Translations under genes and position numbers: made by a program
Notes under the pieces: model-generated
The model's input: only the letters and a program-made list of their open reading frames with translations
Databases searched by the model: none
Told to the model about the DNA's origin: nothing
Part shown: positions 27,725 to 37,199 of the stretch, piece by piece
How the letters are laid out: each line of letters starts with the position of its first letter
Numbering within the stretch: the first letter of the stretch is position 1
Assembly (NCBI RefSeq): GCF_900188455.1
Contig: NZ_FZOL01000003.1
Span: 186,001-250,000 of the forward strand
DNA: 64,000 nucleotides
Source: Pseudomonas japonica
GTDB taxonomy: Bacteria; Pseudomonadota; Gammaproteobacteria; Pseudomonadales; Pseudomonadaceae
Direction: 5' to 3'

Positions 27725-28492
27725 ATGCCCACCACCGTCATCACCGGTTCCGCCTCCGGCATCGGCGCCGCCGTCGCCACCGCCCTGCGCGCCGCCGGCC
27801 AGCGCATCATCGGCATCGACCGCGCCAACGCCGACATCAACGCCGACCTCTCCACCCGCGAAGGCCGCGAAGCCGCCATCGCCCAGGTCCTGCAGCTCAG
27901 CAACGGCGTCCTCGACGGCCTGGTCTGCTGCGCCGGCGTCGGCGTCACCGCGCCGTCCTGCGGGCTGATCGTGGCAATCAACCATTTCGGCGTCAGCCAA
28001 CTGCTCGCCGGCCTCGAACACGCCCTGGCCAAGGGCGACAACCCCGCCGCCCTGGTGATCGGCTCGGTCGCCGCGATCCGCCCCGGCGCGGAAAACGAGG
28101 CCATGACCCAGGCCATGCTGGCCAACGACGAAGCCCGCGCCCGCGACCTCGCCGACACCCTGGGCGAACCCCAGGTCGCCTATGCCTGCTCGAAATACGC
28201 CATCACCCATCATGCCCGCCGCCTGGCCTCCAGCTGGGGACCCAAGGGCATCCGCCTCAACGTGGTCGCCCCCGGCGCCGTGGAAACCCCGCTGCACGAC
28301 GCCTCGCGCAACGACCCGCGCTTCGGCCAGGCGGTGCGCGATTTCGTCGCGCCGCTGGGGCGCAACGGTCATCCGGAGGAAATCGCCGCGCTGATCGCCT
28401 TCCTGCACTCCGAGCAGGCCGGTTTCGTCCACGGCAGCGTGATGTACATCGATGGCGGCATGGACGCCATGGTGCGTCCCGGTCAGGTCTGA
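27725..28492 (+). CDS. Short-chain dehydrogenase resembling 3-alpha-hydroxysteroid dehydrogenase
   Basis: A 255-residue SDR with TGSASGIG at residues 7-14 and the catalytic YACSKYA near residue 158. The region after the first beta-alpha unit (IDRANADINADLSTREGRE..LDGLVCCAGVG) and the end (GSVMYIDGGMDAMVRP) closely recall HsdA, the 3-alpha-hydroxysteroid dehydrogenase of Comamonas testosteroni. Oxidation of a hydroxyl on a steroid- or terpenoid-like ring is therefore likely, but the substrate is not proven. It is first of a two-gene operon (10 bp to the next SDR). Confidence 0.82.
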   Translation: MPTTVITGSASGIGAAVATALRAAGQRIIGIDRANADINADLSTREGREAAIAQVLQLSNGVLDGLVCCAGVGVTAPSCGLIVAINHFGVSQLLAGLEHALAKGDNPAALVIGSVAAIRPGAENEAMTQAMLANDEARARDLADTLGEPQVAYACSKYAITHHARRLASSWGPKGIRLNVVAPGAVETPLHDASRNDPRFGQAVRDFVAPLGRNGHPEEIAALIAFLHSEQAGFVHGSVMYIDGGMDAMVRPGQV

Positions 28493-28501
28493 GGAGTCAG
28501 C

Positions 28502-29338
28502 ATGAACAAGGTTGCCTTCATCACTGGCGCCAGCCGCGGCATCGGCCGCGAGGCGGCGCTGGCCTTCGCCCGTGCCGGCTTCGACGTGGCGATCAGCGCG
28601 CGCACCCTCGACGAGGGCGAGCAGCATCCCCATTCCCTGCGCGACGCCAGCGGCGCGCCGCTGCCCGGCAGCCTCAACGCGACCGCCGCGGCCATCCGTG
28701 CCCTGGGCCGCAAGGCGCTCGTCGTGCCCATGGACCTGCTCGACAGCGCCTCGGCCCTGGCCGCCTGCACGGCGGTGCTCGCCGAGTACGGTCGCATCGA
28801 CGTGCTGGTCAACAACGCCATCTACCAGGGCAGCGACCTCAACGCCGGCTTCATGGCCCTGCAGCCCGATACCCTGGAGCGCATGTTCCACGGCTATATC
28901 CTCACGCCGTTCCTGCTCACCCGTGCGGTGGCCGAGGTGATGGTGGAGCAGGGCAGTGGGGTGGTGATCAACGTCACGTCCGGGGCAGGCGAAAGCGACC
29001 CGCCGGTGGCGGCGGAAAAGGGCGGCTGGGGTTATGCCTATGGCGCGGGCAAGGCGGCGGTGTCGCGGCTGTCTGGGATCGTCGCCACGGAGCTGGGCGA
29101 AAGCGGCATCCGCGCCTACACCCTCAACCCGGGCGTGGTCACCACCGACGCGCTGAAGGCCACCATCGGCGACAAGGGCGTGATCGCCCTGCGCGCCGGC
29201 AGTGCCCCGCCCGAGGTGCCGGCGGCGGTGATGCTCTGGCTGGCCACCGATCCGCGTGCCCCGGCTTACCAGAAACGCACTATCGCCGCGCAGAGCCTGG
29301 CCCGGGAAATGGGCTTGTGGGCGCCGTCACAGCGCTGA
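28502..29338 (+). CDS. Short-chain dehydrogenase/reductase
   Basis: A 278-residue SDR with TGASRGIG near residues 9-16, NNAIYQG near 102 and the catalytic YGAGKAA near 180. It is longer than the classical 250 residues because of an insert after the cofactor strand (DEGEQHPHSLRDASGAPLPG). GAGGAG lies 5 bases before the ATG. It is co-transcribed with the 3-alpha-HSD-like gene and probably acts on another hydroxyl or keto group of the same substrate; the reaction is not known. Confidence 0.8.
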   Translation: MNKVAFITGASRGIGREAALAFARAGFDVAISARTLDEGEQHPHSLRDASGAPLPGSLNATAAAIRALGRKALVVPMDLLDSASALAACTAVLAEYGRIDVLVNNAIYQGSDLNAGFMALQPDTLERMFHGYILTPFLLTRAVAEVMVEQGSGVVINVTSGAGESDPPVAAEKGGWGYAYGAGKAAVSRLSGIVATELGESGIRAYTLNPGVVTTDALKATIGDKGVIALRAGSAPPEVPAAVMLWLATDPRAPAYQKRTIAAQSLAREMGLWAPSQR

Positions 29339-29370
29339 GGCAGACCTTGCAGCGACCCGCCAGCCGACAG

Positions 29371-29688
29371 TCAACTGCGCGGGTCGTGCTCCATTGGATC
29401 GATGATCATGAGGGTGCCGTGACTGCCCGCTGCCACAGCGTGTGGAACGCCCGCGGGGGCCAGATACATTTCTCCTTCCGCGACCCGTATCGTTTCATTG
29501 TCGACAACAAGAAGCAGGGAACCCTTGATTACAATCAATGCTTCATTGTAGTCATGGGTTTCGTCTGGATATTGTTGGCCATCCATTTTGAGGATTTTTA
29601 TATTGCAGTTACCCGACTGTCCGATCACTTTCGATTTCCAGGAAACAGGTAGTTTTTCTGCAATATCATTGAGGTCCATGTGGGGCAT
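29371..29688 (-). CDS. Small cupin-domain protein
   Basis: A 105-residue single cupin: HDYNEALIVIKGSLLLVVDNE followed by EGEMYLAPAGVPHAVAA, the two conserved beta-barrel motifs. The metal-ligand set is partial (His and Glu in the first motif, His in the second). The DNA is less GC-rich than its neighbours in the 5' part, suggesting recent arrival. It converges on the SDR operon with a 32-bp gap. The function is not recognised; a small-molecule binding or isomerase role is possible. Confidence 0.7.
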   Translation of the reverse strand: MPHMDLNDIAEKLPVSWKSKVIGQSGNCNIKILKMDGQQYPDETHDYNEALIVIKGSLLLVVDNETIRVAEGEMYLAPAGVPHAVAAGSHGTLMIIDPMEHDPRS

Positions 29689-30002
29689 CGGCTCGGTCCT
29701 GTGTCAAGAGCCGGATGGCTGCGAGAACTTTGAAAGTTCTTCTTTTTCCTCTGGCTCAATGGTTTTCTGTTGTTGTTCAGCAAGGTGATTTCGCCAATCT
29801 CGTATTTTCCGAAGCATTCATGGCCTGGATCTTCAGGAGCGCTTTGGCGCCGCTCAGGTTATCAAAAACTTCGCGGCGCCGGTCTTTGAAATGCTTCGAG
29901 ATTCACGCCTTCGACAGGCGACAAGGGGTGCTCGCCCTGCGCGCCGCCAGACCCGCGCACCCGCCTGAAACGACGCTTCCCGCGCCCCCTGTATATCCCT
30001 CC
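29689..30002. other. Gene-poor stretch upstream of the cupin gene
   Basis: About 310 bp, with patches richer in A and T than the flanks. On the minus strand a short open frame at about 29850-29950 encodes QGEHPLSPVEGVNLEAF before a stop, without a plausible start, which looks like a gene remnant. No RNA gene, terminator or convincing promoter was identified. Confidence 0.4.
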
Positions 30003-30022
30003 ACCTGACATTTCTGTCAGTT
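30003..30022 (+). promoter_or_regulatory. lux-box-like dyad upstream of the Rhs gene
   Basis: The core CTGACATTTCTGTCAG is a perfect inverted repeat (CTGACA/TGTCAG around TTTC) of the CT-N12-AG lux-box form, the best of five such sites in the window. It lies 122 bp upstream of the chosen start at 30145. Confidence 0.7.
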
Positions 30023-30144
30023 GTGCGGGGGACCGCCCCTCACTACCGTGTTACCCCAGTATTCACTGTTCTCAACCATTGGATGTGCATCGGTACGGTG
30101 ATGCCGGGTGGCGTTGCGCCGATGCCCGCCGGAGGCGTGCGCGC

Positions 30145-33100
30145 ATGAAACGCAACTGGAAAGATCTGGGTGAAGTCTGGTCGGGCCGTGACCTTGCCGC
30201 GGGCGAGGAGGTCACCCTGAACGTGTTCGACAAGTCGCTGGGCATCCTGCTGGAGCAGATCCCCTTCCGCCCCAGCCGCAACCGACGCACACGCCACCTC
30301 TGGGTCAAGGATTTCTGCCTGTACATCAACGCGCACTCGGCCCTGATCCACGCCGGCGAGGAAAACGCTGCCGGCGATTGGGACGTCATCTGCAGCCGCT
30401 ACCGCAACCACTACCGCAACCTGACCACGCGCGAGCTGGTGGTGACCACCACCGTGCCGAGCGTCTGGAACTGGAGCAGCGACCGTTGCGTACCGCTCAA
30501 AGCTACGCAAGAACGGCCTGCAGGGACGCGGATGAGGGTGAACGTGCGTACTGCGACGGGTGTGCTCCTGGAAACCATAACCTTGACGCTCGAACGCTCC
30601 GGCATCGACGAGTGGCCGCAGGACCTGGCGGCCCGAATCAATGCCGTCAGCCGGTTCGTGCGCGCCGGCTGTGCCAACGGCGAGAGCATCGAGCCCCAGG
30701 CCGGCGCGACAGCGAACTTCATCTGGCTGCCGCACAACGGCGATTTCGAGGTGTCCTGGTTCTCCGAGGTACTGTCCACGACCAGCCCCATCGAGGCCGA
30801 TCGCGATGCCAGGCAGGGCGAGCGTTTGTCCGTGTTCGTCTTCGACAACATAGCCGAGCGCCTGATCGAGCGCACCACCCTGGTTGCCGGTGTCGACGGC
30901 GCGCGCCTGGGGCTGGCGCAGTGGCCGGCGGACCTGGCCCACAAGATCAACGCATCGTCGCAGTACCTGGAGGCCGGAGTTCTCTCGGACGAGAGCTTCG
31001 CGCCGCCCCAGGACGCCAGCGAGAACGCCTTCGGCCAATACGGCAAGCAACTGTTCACCTGCAGCGCGCTGGCGAACATGAAAGGCTGGACCCGCGCGAA
31101 GGAGATGGTCTCCAGCGTGGACCTCAAGCCACACGAGCGCGTGCAGGTCAAGGTCACCACCCGCGGCAAGGGCAACCTGTGCGAGACGCTGACCTTCACC
31201 CCCGACCCGAGCCGGCTCAAGGCCGGCCAATGGCACCATGACCTGGCGCGGTACATCAACGCGCAGGGTCTTTGCCTCAGGGCGGGGGTCAAGGACGACG
31301 CGAGCAAGACCTTCGTGGCCAAGGAGGACAGCAAGGGCAACAGCTTCTGGTTGCCCCTCTGGTCCACGGACCTGCTGGACGTGAACATGGCGACGGTTTC
31401 GCTCAAGGAAGTCGGTTACATCTCGGCGGAGCGCGACCTCGACCCCGGTGAAGGCTGCACGGCCTACGTCCTCGACGACACCAGCGAGGACGTCCTGGAA
31501 GAAATCGAGTTCACCCCCGCGGCCAAGCGCAACGGCTCGTCCCTCGCGCCCAACGACCTGGCCGAGCGCATCAACAGTCGGACCCAGCTGATCGCCGCCG
31601 GGGAGAAGAAGAGCAACGAGGCGCCGTTGCCCATCGCCAGCGGATACCGCAACGCGCTCTGGGCCTGCGACCCCAATGTACGTGCGTTCACCACCTTCAT
31701 GAGCCTGAAGAACTGGGTCAAGGGGCCTGCGCTCGGCTCGAAGGACTTCGAGTCGAACCAGCAGATGGTGATCCGGGTCAGGGGCAGCAAGACAGGGCGG
31801 ATTCTCGAAAGCCAGGTGTTCTGGCCCAGGGCGGGACGCCTGGACCTGCAGGCCTGGACCCGCGACCTGTGCAGCCAGGTCAACAGCTTCTGCAGGTTCC
31901 TGCGGGCGGGCGAGGGCAATGCCACGTCGTTCGTCATCGCCGCCTCGGACAGTCGGGACGGCAATTGCTTCTGGACCCCGGCGGGGTCGGGGCTGGTGGT
32001 GGAGGCGGAGATCCTGTCGGGCTTCAGGTTCGTCGCGCGGCAGTTGCATGGGCACAAGGTGGATCAGGAGGAAGACGACCCCGTGGAACTGGCGGGGATG
32101 AGCAGTGAAGAGAAGCAACTGTTCGACCAGTACGCCGAAGCAGGGCGACTGATTGCTGTCGATGCGCGTTCGGGGTTGCCGACATTGCAGATTCCGGTAG
32201 GGGAGTTGTATGCAGATGACAGTTTGAGTAGCCCACTTGAGGTGCACTTGTCTTATCACCCGAAGGACGGAGTATTTATTCAGTGTGGATATTCGAACAG
32301 GTACCTTCCGTGGGCGGGTGATCAGCTTGTTGCGACATTGCGGGATGGACGTCGTGTTCAGATAGATCTGGAAGTAAAACCTGTTAATGGGGGTGACTTT
32401 AAAATAGAACCTTTATTTAATATTGGTATGGCTCCTCTGGAGAAAAAAATAATTGGATTTACAGTGATGTATAACGATGGTGGGGAGGATACCTTCAAGT
32501 TCTTCACTACTTCGAAAGAGGGTGCAAGAGCCCTTCTCACTGGATTTCGGGCACCTTCAGGCCAATATCTCCAGCTTGATTACTCGGGGTGGCAGCTGGA
32601 GAAAATTTCAAGAGATAAGGAAACATTGCTTCAAGTTACCTGGGGCGACGATCCATTAAAAGATGTATCAGGATCGCTCGTTATGTATCCCGGTAGCTCT
32701 ACAGAAAAAAGGACATGGGGTTTCATTCGCCAAAAGCTTGGGGATATGGAAACCAAAATTCAGGTGGATGGTTTCGGAACAACTGGAAAGACTCTATATG
32801 TCATCAAGCAGAACAGTTCGGATGTGCTGATTAGTGTCGCGATGGAGCACCAGCATGCTTTCGGTTCTGAAATAAGCAAGGCCATCCACGAAGAGATCCT
32901 TGAATATGAAAGTTCCGGAAAAATTTCGCGGCACGTTATCTGCCCCGGCGCTGGCCTGGAAGATCTGGTACACGAATACACTTATTCGGATACCGAGTCC
33001 GAGCTCACCGGCTACTTCAAAACAACTACTCCGAAAGCGGTATTCACTCGCACCCACCATTTCGCCGACGGGCAATCCAGCGAAGAAAAGTACGGCAGCA

Positions 33101-36100
33101 CGGCGGTGCCCATTTCCTGCACGAAGAACCACAGCTTCGACGAGACGAAGAAGTGCCTCGTATCCAGCACCAAGGTCTGGGAAGGTGATGTCCTGGTCGA
33201 CGATCAGGTCATGAATATCAATGGCATCGGCAATCCAATCAGTCGTACCGACAACGGCGAAACCCGCTATTACACCTACTACAACAACTACCAGCAGTTC
33301 GAAGTCGAAGAGATCAAGGAAAAGGTTCAGGACAGAGGCCTGTTCGGCATCCTTTTCGGTGCCCTGGATTACATCAATCCGGTGGGCTGGGGCATGCTGG
33401 CCGATGGCTCCGGTGGCGTGACCTGGGGCACCTATATCAAGACCAAGGTCAACATGGTGCCGGCCACGAACGACTACGCGAAAAAGGCGTTCAACCTGCC
33501 GGTGGACATAGTCCATTGCGGTAGCGACACCACCTTCAACGGCGATGTCGAGTCCGAGTTGGTGACCCGCAAGGTCAATGGCGCGGAGCACCCCCAGCGC
33601 CTGACCTTCTTTGGCTATGCCAAGTTCGGTAACCGCGTGAGGGTGAACAAGAAACTCACCATCCTGCAGCCCGACTCGGTGGAAGCCGACATCGAGGCCG
33701 AGCAACTGGCCTGTGCGAAGGGCGCTGCCAAGGCCTTCCTTGCCAGCCTGGACGAGCAGATCAAGCAGGCGTCGGGCGCGGACAAGACGGGCTACGAGCA
33801 AACCAAGGCGGCGTTGCTCAAGAGCCTGGTGGCGCAGAGCAAGGAAAACAAGTTCGGCTACAAGCTGCAGAGCTGGAAGGCGGCGTCGATGTTCGTGGAA
33901 ACCCTGGAATACCACACCGATGCCGCAAAACCGGGCTTCGGTACGCTCAAGTCGCTCAAGACCGAACTGCTGGACAAGGACGGCAAGGTGATCGACAAGT
34001 CGGCCAGAACCACCACGTACGGCTATGCGCAGGACAGTGCCGATGCCAACCGCCTCGTGATCACGACCACCGTCTCGGCCACGGGCGAGACGGACATCGT
34101 CTCCAGCCAGACCCGCTCGCGGCTCACCGGCAGGATTTACGAAAGCCTCGACAGTGAGGGCATCAAGACCGTCTACACCTACGATCCCCAGGGCAACATG
34201 GCCAGTGAAACGGTAAGCAAGGGCGATACCGAGCAGCGCAAGACCACCCATACGCTGGTGAGCGGCCTGGAATCGCAGTTCGAGCTAGTCCAGGACGGGG
34301 TCACCTCCCGTCTGCTCAAGGATGTGCATGGACGGCGCAAGACGATGTGGCTCAAACCCTCCGGCGCCACGAGCTTCCTGGAAACCCAGAGCTGGGAATA
34401 CGACAAGATCGGGCGGCCCGGCAAGAGTGTCGAAACCGACTACGGCAAGGACAACAAGAAGGTCTCGGAGCGCCACACCAGTTGGTCCTACGACCTGTCC
34501 ACCGGCAAGATCTCGATCAGCAACGTGCTCAAGGATGGCAGCGGCAAGGAGGTGAAGACCACGCTCCAGTCGGTGGAGCCGACTGTCCAGGGCGAGACCT
34601 TCGTCCAGGGCACGTTCAGCGTGGAGCGGCAATTCGACTCGACCAAGAAATACCTCACCGAACACTACAAGACCGGCTCGGAAAACAGTTGCAAGATCGA
34701 GCGAAACGTCGCCGAAGACGGGTTGCTGGCATCGGTCCGCTACCTCACGATCGACAAGGCCGGCAAGGAAACCGAGCACGACAAGGTGACTTACGAATAT
34801 GACCAGTACGCGCAGTTGAGCAAGGCCAGCCCGAAAGAGGGCACTGCATCCTCCTATACCTACGACTGCGCGGGTCGCCTGGCCTCCACCAGCCGCGAGG
34901 GAGTGGCCCTGAGTAATGGTTACGCCGCTGCATCCCTGGCACCGGTTGCAAGCACTGGTCAGGTCGACAACGGCAAAGACGCACTGTTGCTGGGCCAGCA
35001 GACCGTTGACATGCTTGGCCGTGTCAGCAGTCAGACGGTGAACCAGTCAGCTACGGAATTCAGTTACACCGGAGGATCCAGGCGATCCACCCTGAAGAGC
35101 CCGGGTAGTGCTCCCGGGGTCCTCAAGGGATATAGCAGCAGTGCGGACGAAAAGACCCGTACTCACACGCAGACTGTCACCGTGGACGACACTGCACTGG
35201 CTTCGACACTGGTTTTCAGCACCAGCGGTCGGCTGCTGTCATTCAAGGATCTGAGCGGATCTACCAGCTCATATGAATATGACTTCTTCAATCGTGTGAC
35301 TCGCTCGGTCAGTGACCATTGCGAGTGCCATTTCACCTATGGCGACAACGGACTGCTGAGCAGTGAAAGCATCAAGGCGATGAATGCTGACAATCTGACC
35401 ATGAAAGTGAGCTACAGCTATGACGAACTGGGTCAGGAAATCGAGCGCACCTTTACCTGCGAGGGAGTGGAAACCTTGAGTCTTGAAAGAACGCTGCGCG
35501 CCGATGGCCGTCTCGCCAAGAGTACCTTGAAGAAAGCGGGCAAGGATGAGTTCTCGGATTCGTACGAATACGATGTGTTCCTGCGTTTGAAGGCGGCTCG
35601 CGGTGGAATGGGGCTAGACCGGTTTGCCTATGACATGCTGGGTAACATGATTCATGGGAATCTCCATGCGTTCTGGTATGACGAAGACACTGGCTTGCCG
35701 AGCAAGGTGGAGCAGATAGTTATAGGCACCGAGCGGCCCGACGACACTTCATTCGATTTCATGACCCACGATGCGTCCGGACGCCTGACCGAGGGTGGCT
35801 GGCGCAAAGTCAGCTATCACGGCAACGGCCAGATCGATACCTATTCATACGGCGGAGACAGCAACACCTACACCTTCAGCTATGACAGTGATGGTCGCGT
35901 GCGCGGTGGAACGATAGGCAAGAAGAGCGATACCTATTTCTATCGCGGTGATTGCGTGTACGCGCTGAAGCAAAGCGACAGTGATAAGACTGACGGATTT
36001 GCCAAGCGCATGATGATCCTGCGTAACGAAAGCCGGGCCTGCCTGTTGCAGGATGCTGAAACCGACGGCAAGTCCAGACGCTCCTTCGAGCTGCGTGACG

Positions 36101-37152
36101 CCCAGGGCACGGTCTTCGCGAGTGTCGATCTTGCCTCGAAAGCTATCGTGCTGTTTCGCTATTCCCCCTACGGCATGCGTTACGCCGGAAGCAAGGCCGA
36201 TAACTGGCTCGGCTTCAAGGGCGAGCCGCTGAACAGCATGGGCTTCTATTACCTGGGCAACGGCTATCGCGCCTACGACCCAGCGTGGGGCCGCTTCCTC
36301 ACCCGCGACAGCATGAGCCCCTTCGGCGCCGGCGGCGCGGCAGGCTACGTCTATTGCAACGGCGACCCGGTCAACAACCATGACCCAAGCGGTCACAAGC
36401 TTGTCGCCCAATACGAACGCTGGGGCACCATGCCTATCGTCCAGACCACGGCCTTCCGGATCGTGGTCGGGGCGGTCGGGGTGTTGTTGGCCCCCTTCAC
36501 GGCAGGGACCTCGATGCTGCTGGCGATCGCCACCACGGCGCTGGCGGCGATCTCCTTCGCCCTCGACGTGGCCTCGATCATCATTTCCGAGAGCGACCCG
36601 GAGCTGGCCCGTACCCTGGAAACCTGGGGCCAGGCCTTCGCCATCGCCGGCGCGGCGGCGGGAATCTCCATGACCTTGAATGGCCTGAAGGGCATACCGC
36701 GCAATATGTTCAAGGTGCGTGGTGGCTTGCCTACCAGCAAACTGGTGAAGCTGATCCGGACGCCCGCCGAGCTGAGCCATGCCCAGCATGTCCGCTCGAA
36801 AGCGCTCTCCGGCCTTATCCGCGGCGCGGAAGAAGCCAAGGCGGCAGGCACCTACGATGCTTTCAAGGCGACGTACTTCCACCCGGAGGCGGGTTCGGTG
36901 AGCGCGGTAGTACCCGCCGGTGCCAGTGGCGCGCGGCTGACCCAGCGTGTGGGCAATACCGCGAAGAACCTGGTTACCGGGATCATCAGCCAGGTCGACG
37001 ACTCAGCCTGGGATGCGCTGGGCACGGTGCTGGACCTCAACAGCGGTCCTAACACCCTTGTGCAGAAGTTCCTCGAGCCGCCACCAGGAGAAACCACCCT
37101 CGTCTCCATCGTCGCCGGTCCCATCGCCGGGCGTGAAAAGCTGTTCCCCTGA
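30145..37152 (+). CDS. Giant Rhs/YD-repeat protein with six novel N-terminal repeats, TccC-like
   Basis: A 2335-residue protein. GGAGG 9 bases before ATG 30145 sets the start. Residues 1-640 hold six repeats of about 103 residues, each with W..DLA..IN......AG. The motif recurs at 30298, 30610, 30919, 31228, 31543 and 31852, almost exactly 309 bp apart. Many YD repeats follow (YTYDPQGN, YTYDCAGR, YEYDFFNR, SYSYDELG, FSYDSDGR). The Rhs core end is GYRAYDPAWGRFLTRDSMSP..DPSGH, near residue 2085. The last 250 residues start with a hydrophobic region (GAVGVLLAPF onward) and should be the variable effector tip, of unknown activity. There is no signal peptide and no PAAR or VgrG module. The core resembles TccC of insecticidal toxin complexes. 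No immunity gene follows, and a terminator closes the unit. The 32.15-33.0 kb part is clearly AT-richer. Confidence 0.85.
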   Translation: MKRNWKDLGEVWSGRDLAAGEEVTLNVFDKSLGILLEQIPFRPSRNRRTRHLWVKDFCLYINAHSALIHAGEENAAGDWDVICSRYRNHYRNLTTRELVVTTTVPSVWNWSSDRCVPLKATQERPAGTRMRVNVRTATGVLLETITLTLERSGIDEWPQDLAARINAVSRFVRAGCANGESIEPQAGATANFIWLPHNGDFEVSWFSEVLSTTSPIEADRDARQGERLSVFVFDNIAERLIERTTLVAGVDGARLGLAQWPADLAHKINASSQYLEAGVLSDESFAPPQDASENAFGQYGKQLFTCSALANMKGWTRAKEMVSSVDLKPHERVQVKVTTRGKGNLCETLTFTPDPSRLKAGQWHHDLARYINAQGLCLRAGVKDDASKTFVAKEDSKGNSFWLPLWSTDLLDVNMATVSLKEVGYISAERDLDPGEGCTAYVLDDTSEDVLEEIEFTPAAKRNGSSLAPNDLAERINSRTQLIAAGEKKSNEAPLPIASGYRNALWACDPNVRAFTTFMSLKNWVKGPALGSKDFESNQQMVIRVRGSKTGRILESQVFWPRAGRLDLQAWTRDLCSQVNSFCRFLRAGEGNATSFVIAASDSRDGNCFWTPAGSGLVVEAEILSGFRFVARQLHGHKVDQEEDDPVELAGMSSEEKQLFDQYAEAGRLIAVDARSGLPTLQIPVGELYADDSLSSPLEVHLSYHPKDGVFIQCGYSNRYLPWAGDQLVATLRDGRRVQIDLEVKPVNGGDFKIEPLFNIGMAPLEKKIIGFTVMYNDGGEDTFKFFTTSKEGARALLTGFRAPSGQYLQLDYSGWQLEKISRDKETLLQVTWGDDPLKDVSGSLVMYPGSSTEKRTWGFIRQKLGDMETKIQVDGFGTTGKTLYVIKQNSSDVLISVAMEHQHAFGSEISKAIHEEILEYESSGKISRHVICPGAGLEDLVHEYTYSDTESELTGYFKTTTPKAVFTRTHHFADGQSSEEKYGSTAVPISCTKNHSFDETKKCLVSSTKVWEGDVLVDDQVMNINGIGNPISRTDNGETRYYTYYNNYQQFEVEEIKEKVQDRGLFGILFGALDYINPVGWGMLADGSGGVTWGTYIKTKVNMVPATNDYAKKAFNLPVDIVHCGSDTTFNGDVESELVTRKVNGAEHPQRLTFFGYAKFGNRVRVNKKLTILQPDSVEADIEAEQLACAKGAAKAFLASLDEQIKQASGADKTGYEQTKAALLKSLVAQSKENKFGYKLQSWKAASMFVETLEYHTDAAKPGFGTLKSLKTELLDKDGKVIDKSARTTTYGYAQDSADANRLVITTTVSATGETDIVSSQTRSRLTGRIYESLDSEGIKTVYTYDPQGNMASETVSKGDTEQRKTTHTLVSGLESQFELVQDGVTSRLLKDVHGRRKTMWLKPSGATSFLETQSWEYDKIGRPGKSVETDYGKDNKKVSERHTSWSYDLSTGKISISNVLKDGSGKEVKTTLQSVEPTVQGETFVQGTFSVERQFDSTKKYLTEHYKTGSENSCKIERNVAEDGLLASVRYLTIDKAGKETEHDKVTYEYDQYAQLSKASPKEGTASSYTYDCAGRLASTSREGVALSNGYAAASLAPVASTGQVDNGKDALLLGQQTVDMLGRVSSQTVNQSATEFSYTGGSRRSTLKSPGSAPGVLKGYSSSADEKTRTHTQTVTVDDTALASTLVFSTSGRLLSFKDLSGSTSSYEYDFFNRVTRSVSDHCECHFTYGDNGLLSSESIKAMNADNLTMKVSYSYDELGQEIERTFTCEGVETLSLERTLRADGRLAKSTLKKAGKDEFSDSYEYDVFLRLKAARGGMGLDRFAYDMLGNMIHGNLHAFWYDEDTGLPSKVEQIVIGTERPDDTSFDFMTHDASGRLTEGGWRKVSYHGNGQIDTYSYGGDSNTYTFSYDSDGRVRGGTIGKKSDTYFYRGDCVYALKQSDSDKTDGFAKRMMILRNESRACLLQDAETDGKSRRSFELRDAQGTVFASVDLASKAIVLFRYSPYGMRYAGSKADNWLGFKGEPLNSMGFYYLGNGYRAYDPAWGRFLTRDSMSPFGAGGAAGYVYCNGDPVNNHDPSGHKLVAQYERWGTMPIVQTTAFRIVVGAVGVLLAPFTAGTSMLLAIATTALAAISFALDVASIIISESDPELARTLETWGQAFAIAGAAAGISMTLNGLKGIPRNMFKVRGGLPTSKLVKLIRTPAELSHAQHVRSKALSGLIRGAEEAKAAGTYDAFKATYFHPEAGSVSAVVPAGASGARLTQRVGNTAKNLVTGIISQVDDSAWDALGTVLDLNSGPNTLVQKFLEPPPGETTLVSIVAGPIAGREKLFP

Positions 37153-37160
37153 GGCACGCG

Positions 37161-37199
37161 AACCAGCACCAGGGCCGCTCGACGGCCCTGGTGCTGGTT
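37161..37199. terminator. Bidirectional terminator between the Rhs and aldolase genes
   Basis: A perfect 17-bp stem (AACCAGCACCAGGGCCG paired with its inverse at 37183-37199) with a CTCGA loop lies between convergent genes; the arms end in TT/AA. It serves the Rhs gene on the plus strand and the aldolase operon on the minus strand. Confidence 0.8.

Noticed and set aside
30079..30144. Upstream TTG start for the Rhs gene, adding 22 residues
   Set aside because: It has no ribosome-binding site and an Arg-rich unlikely N-terminus; ATG 30145 has GGAGG at ideal distance.
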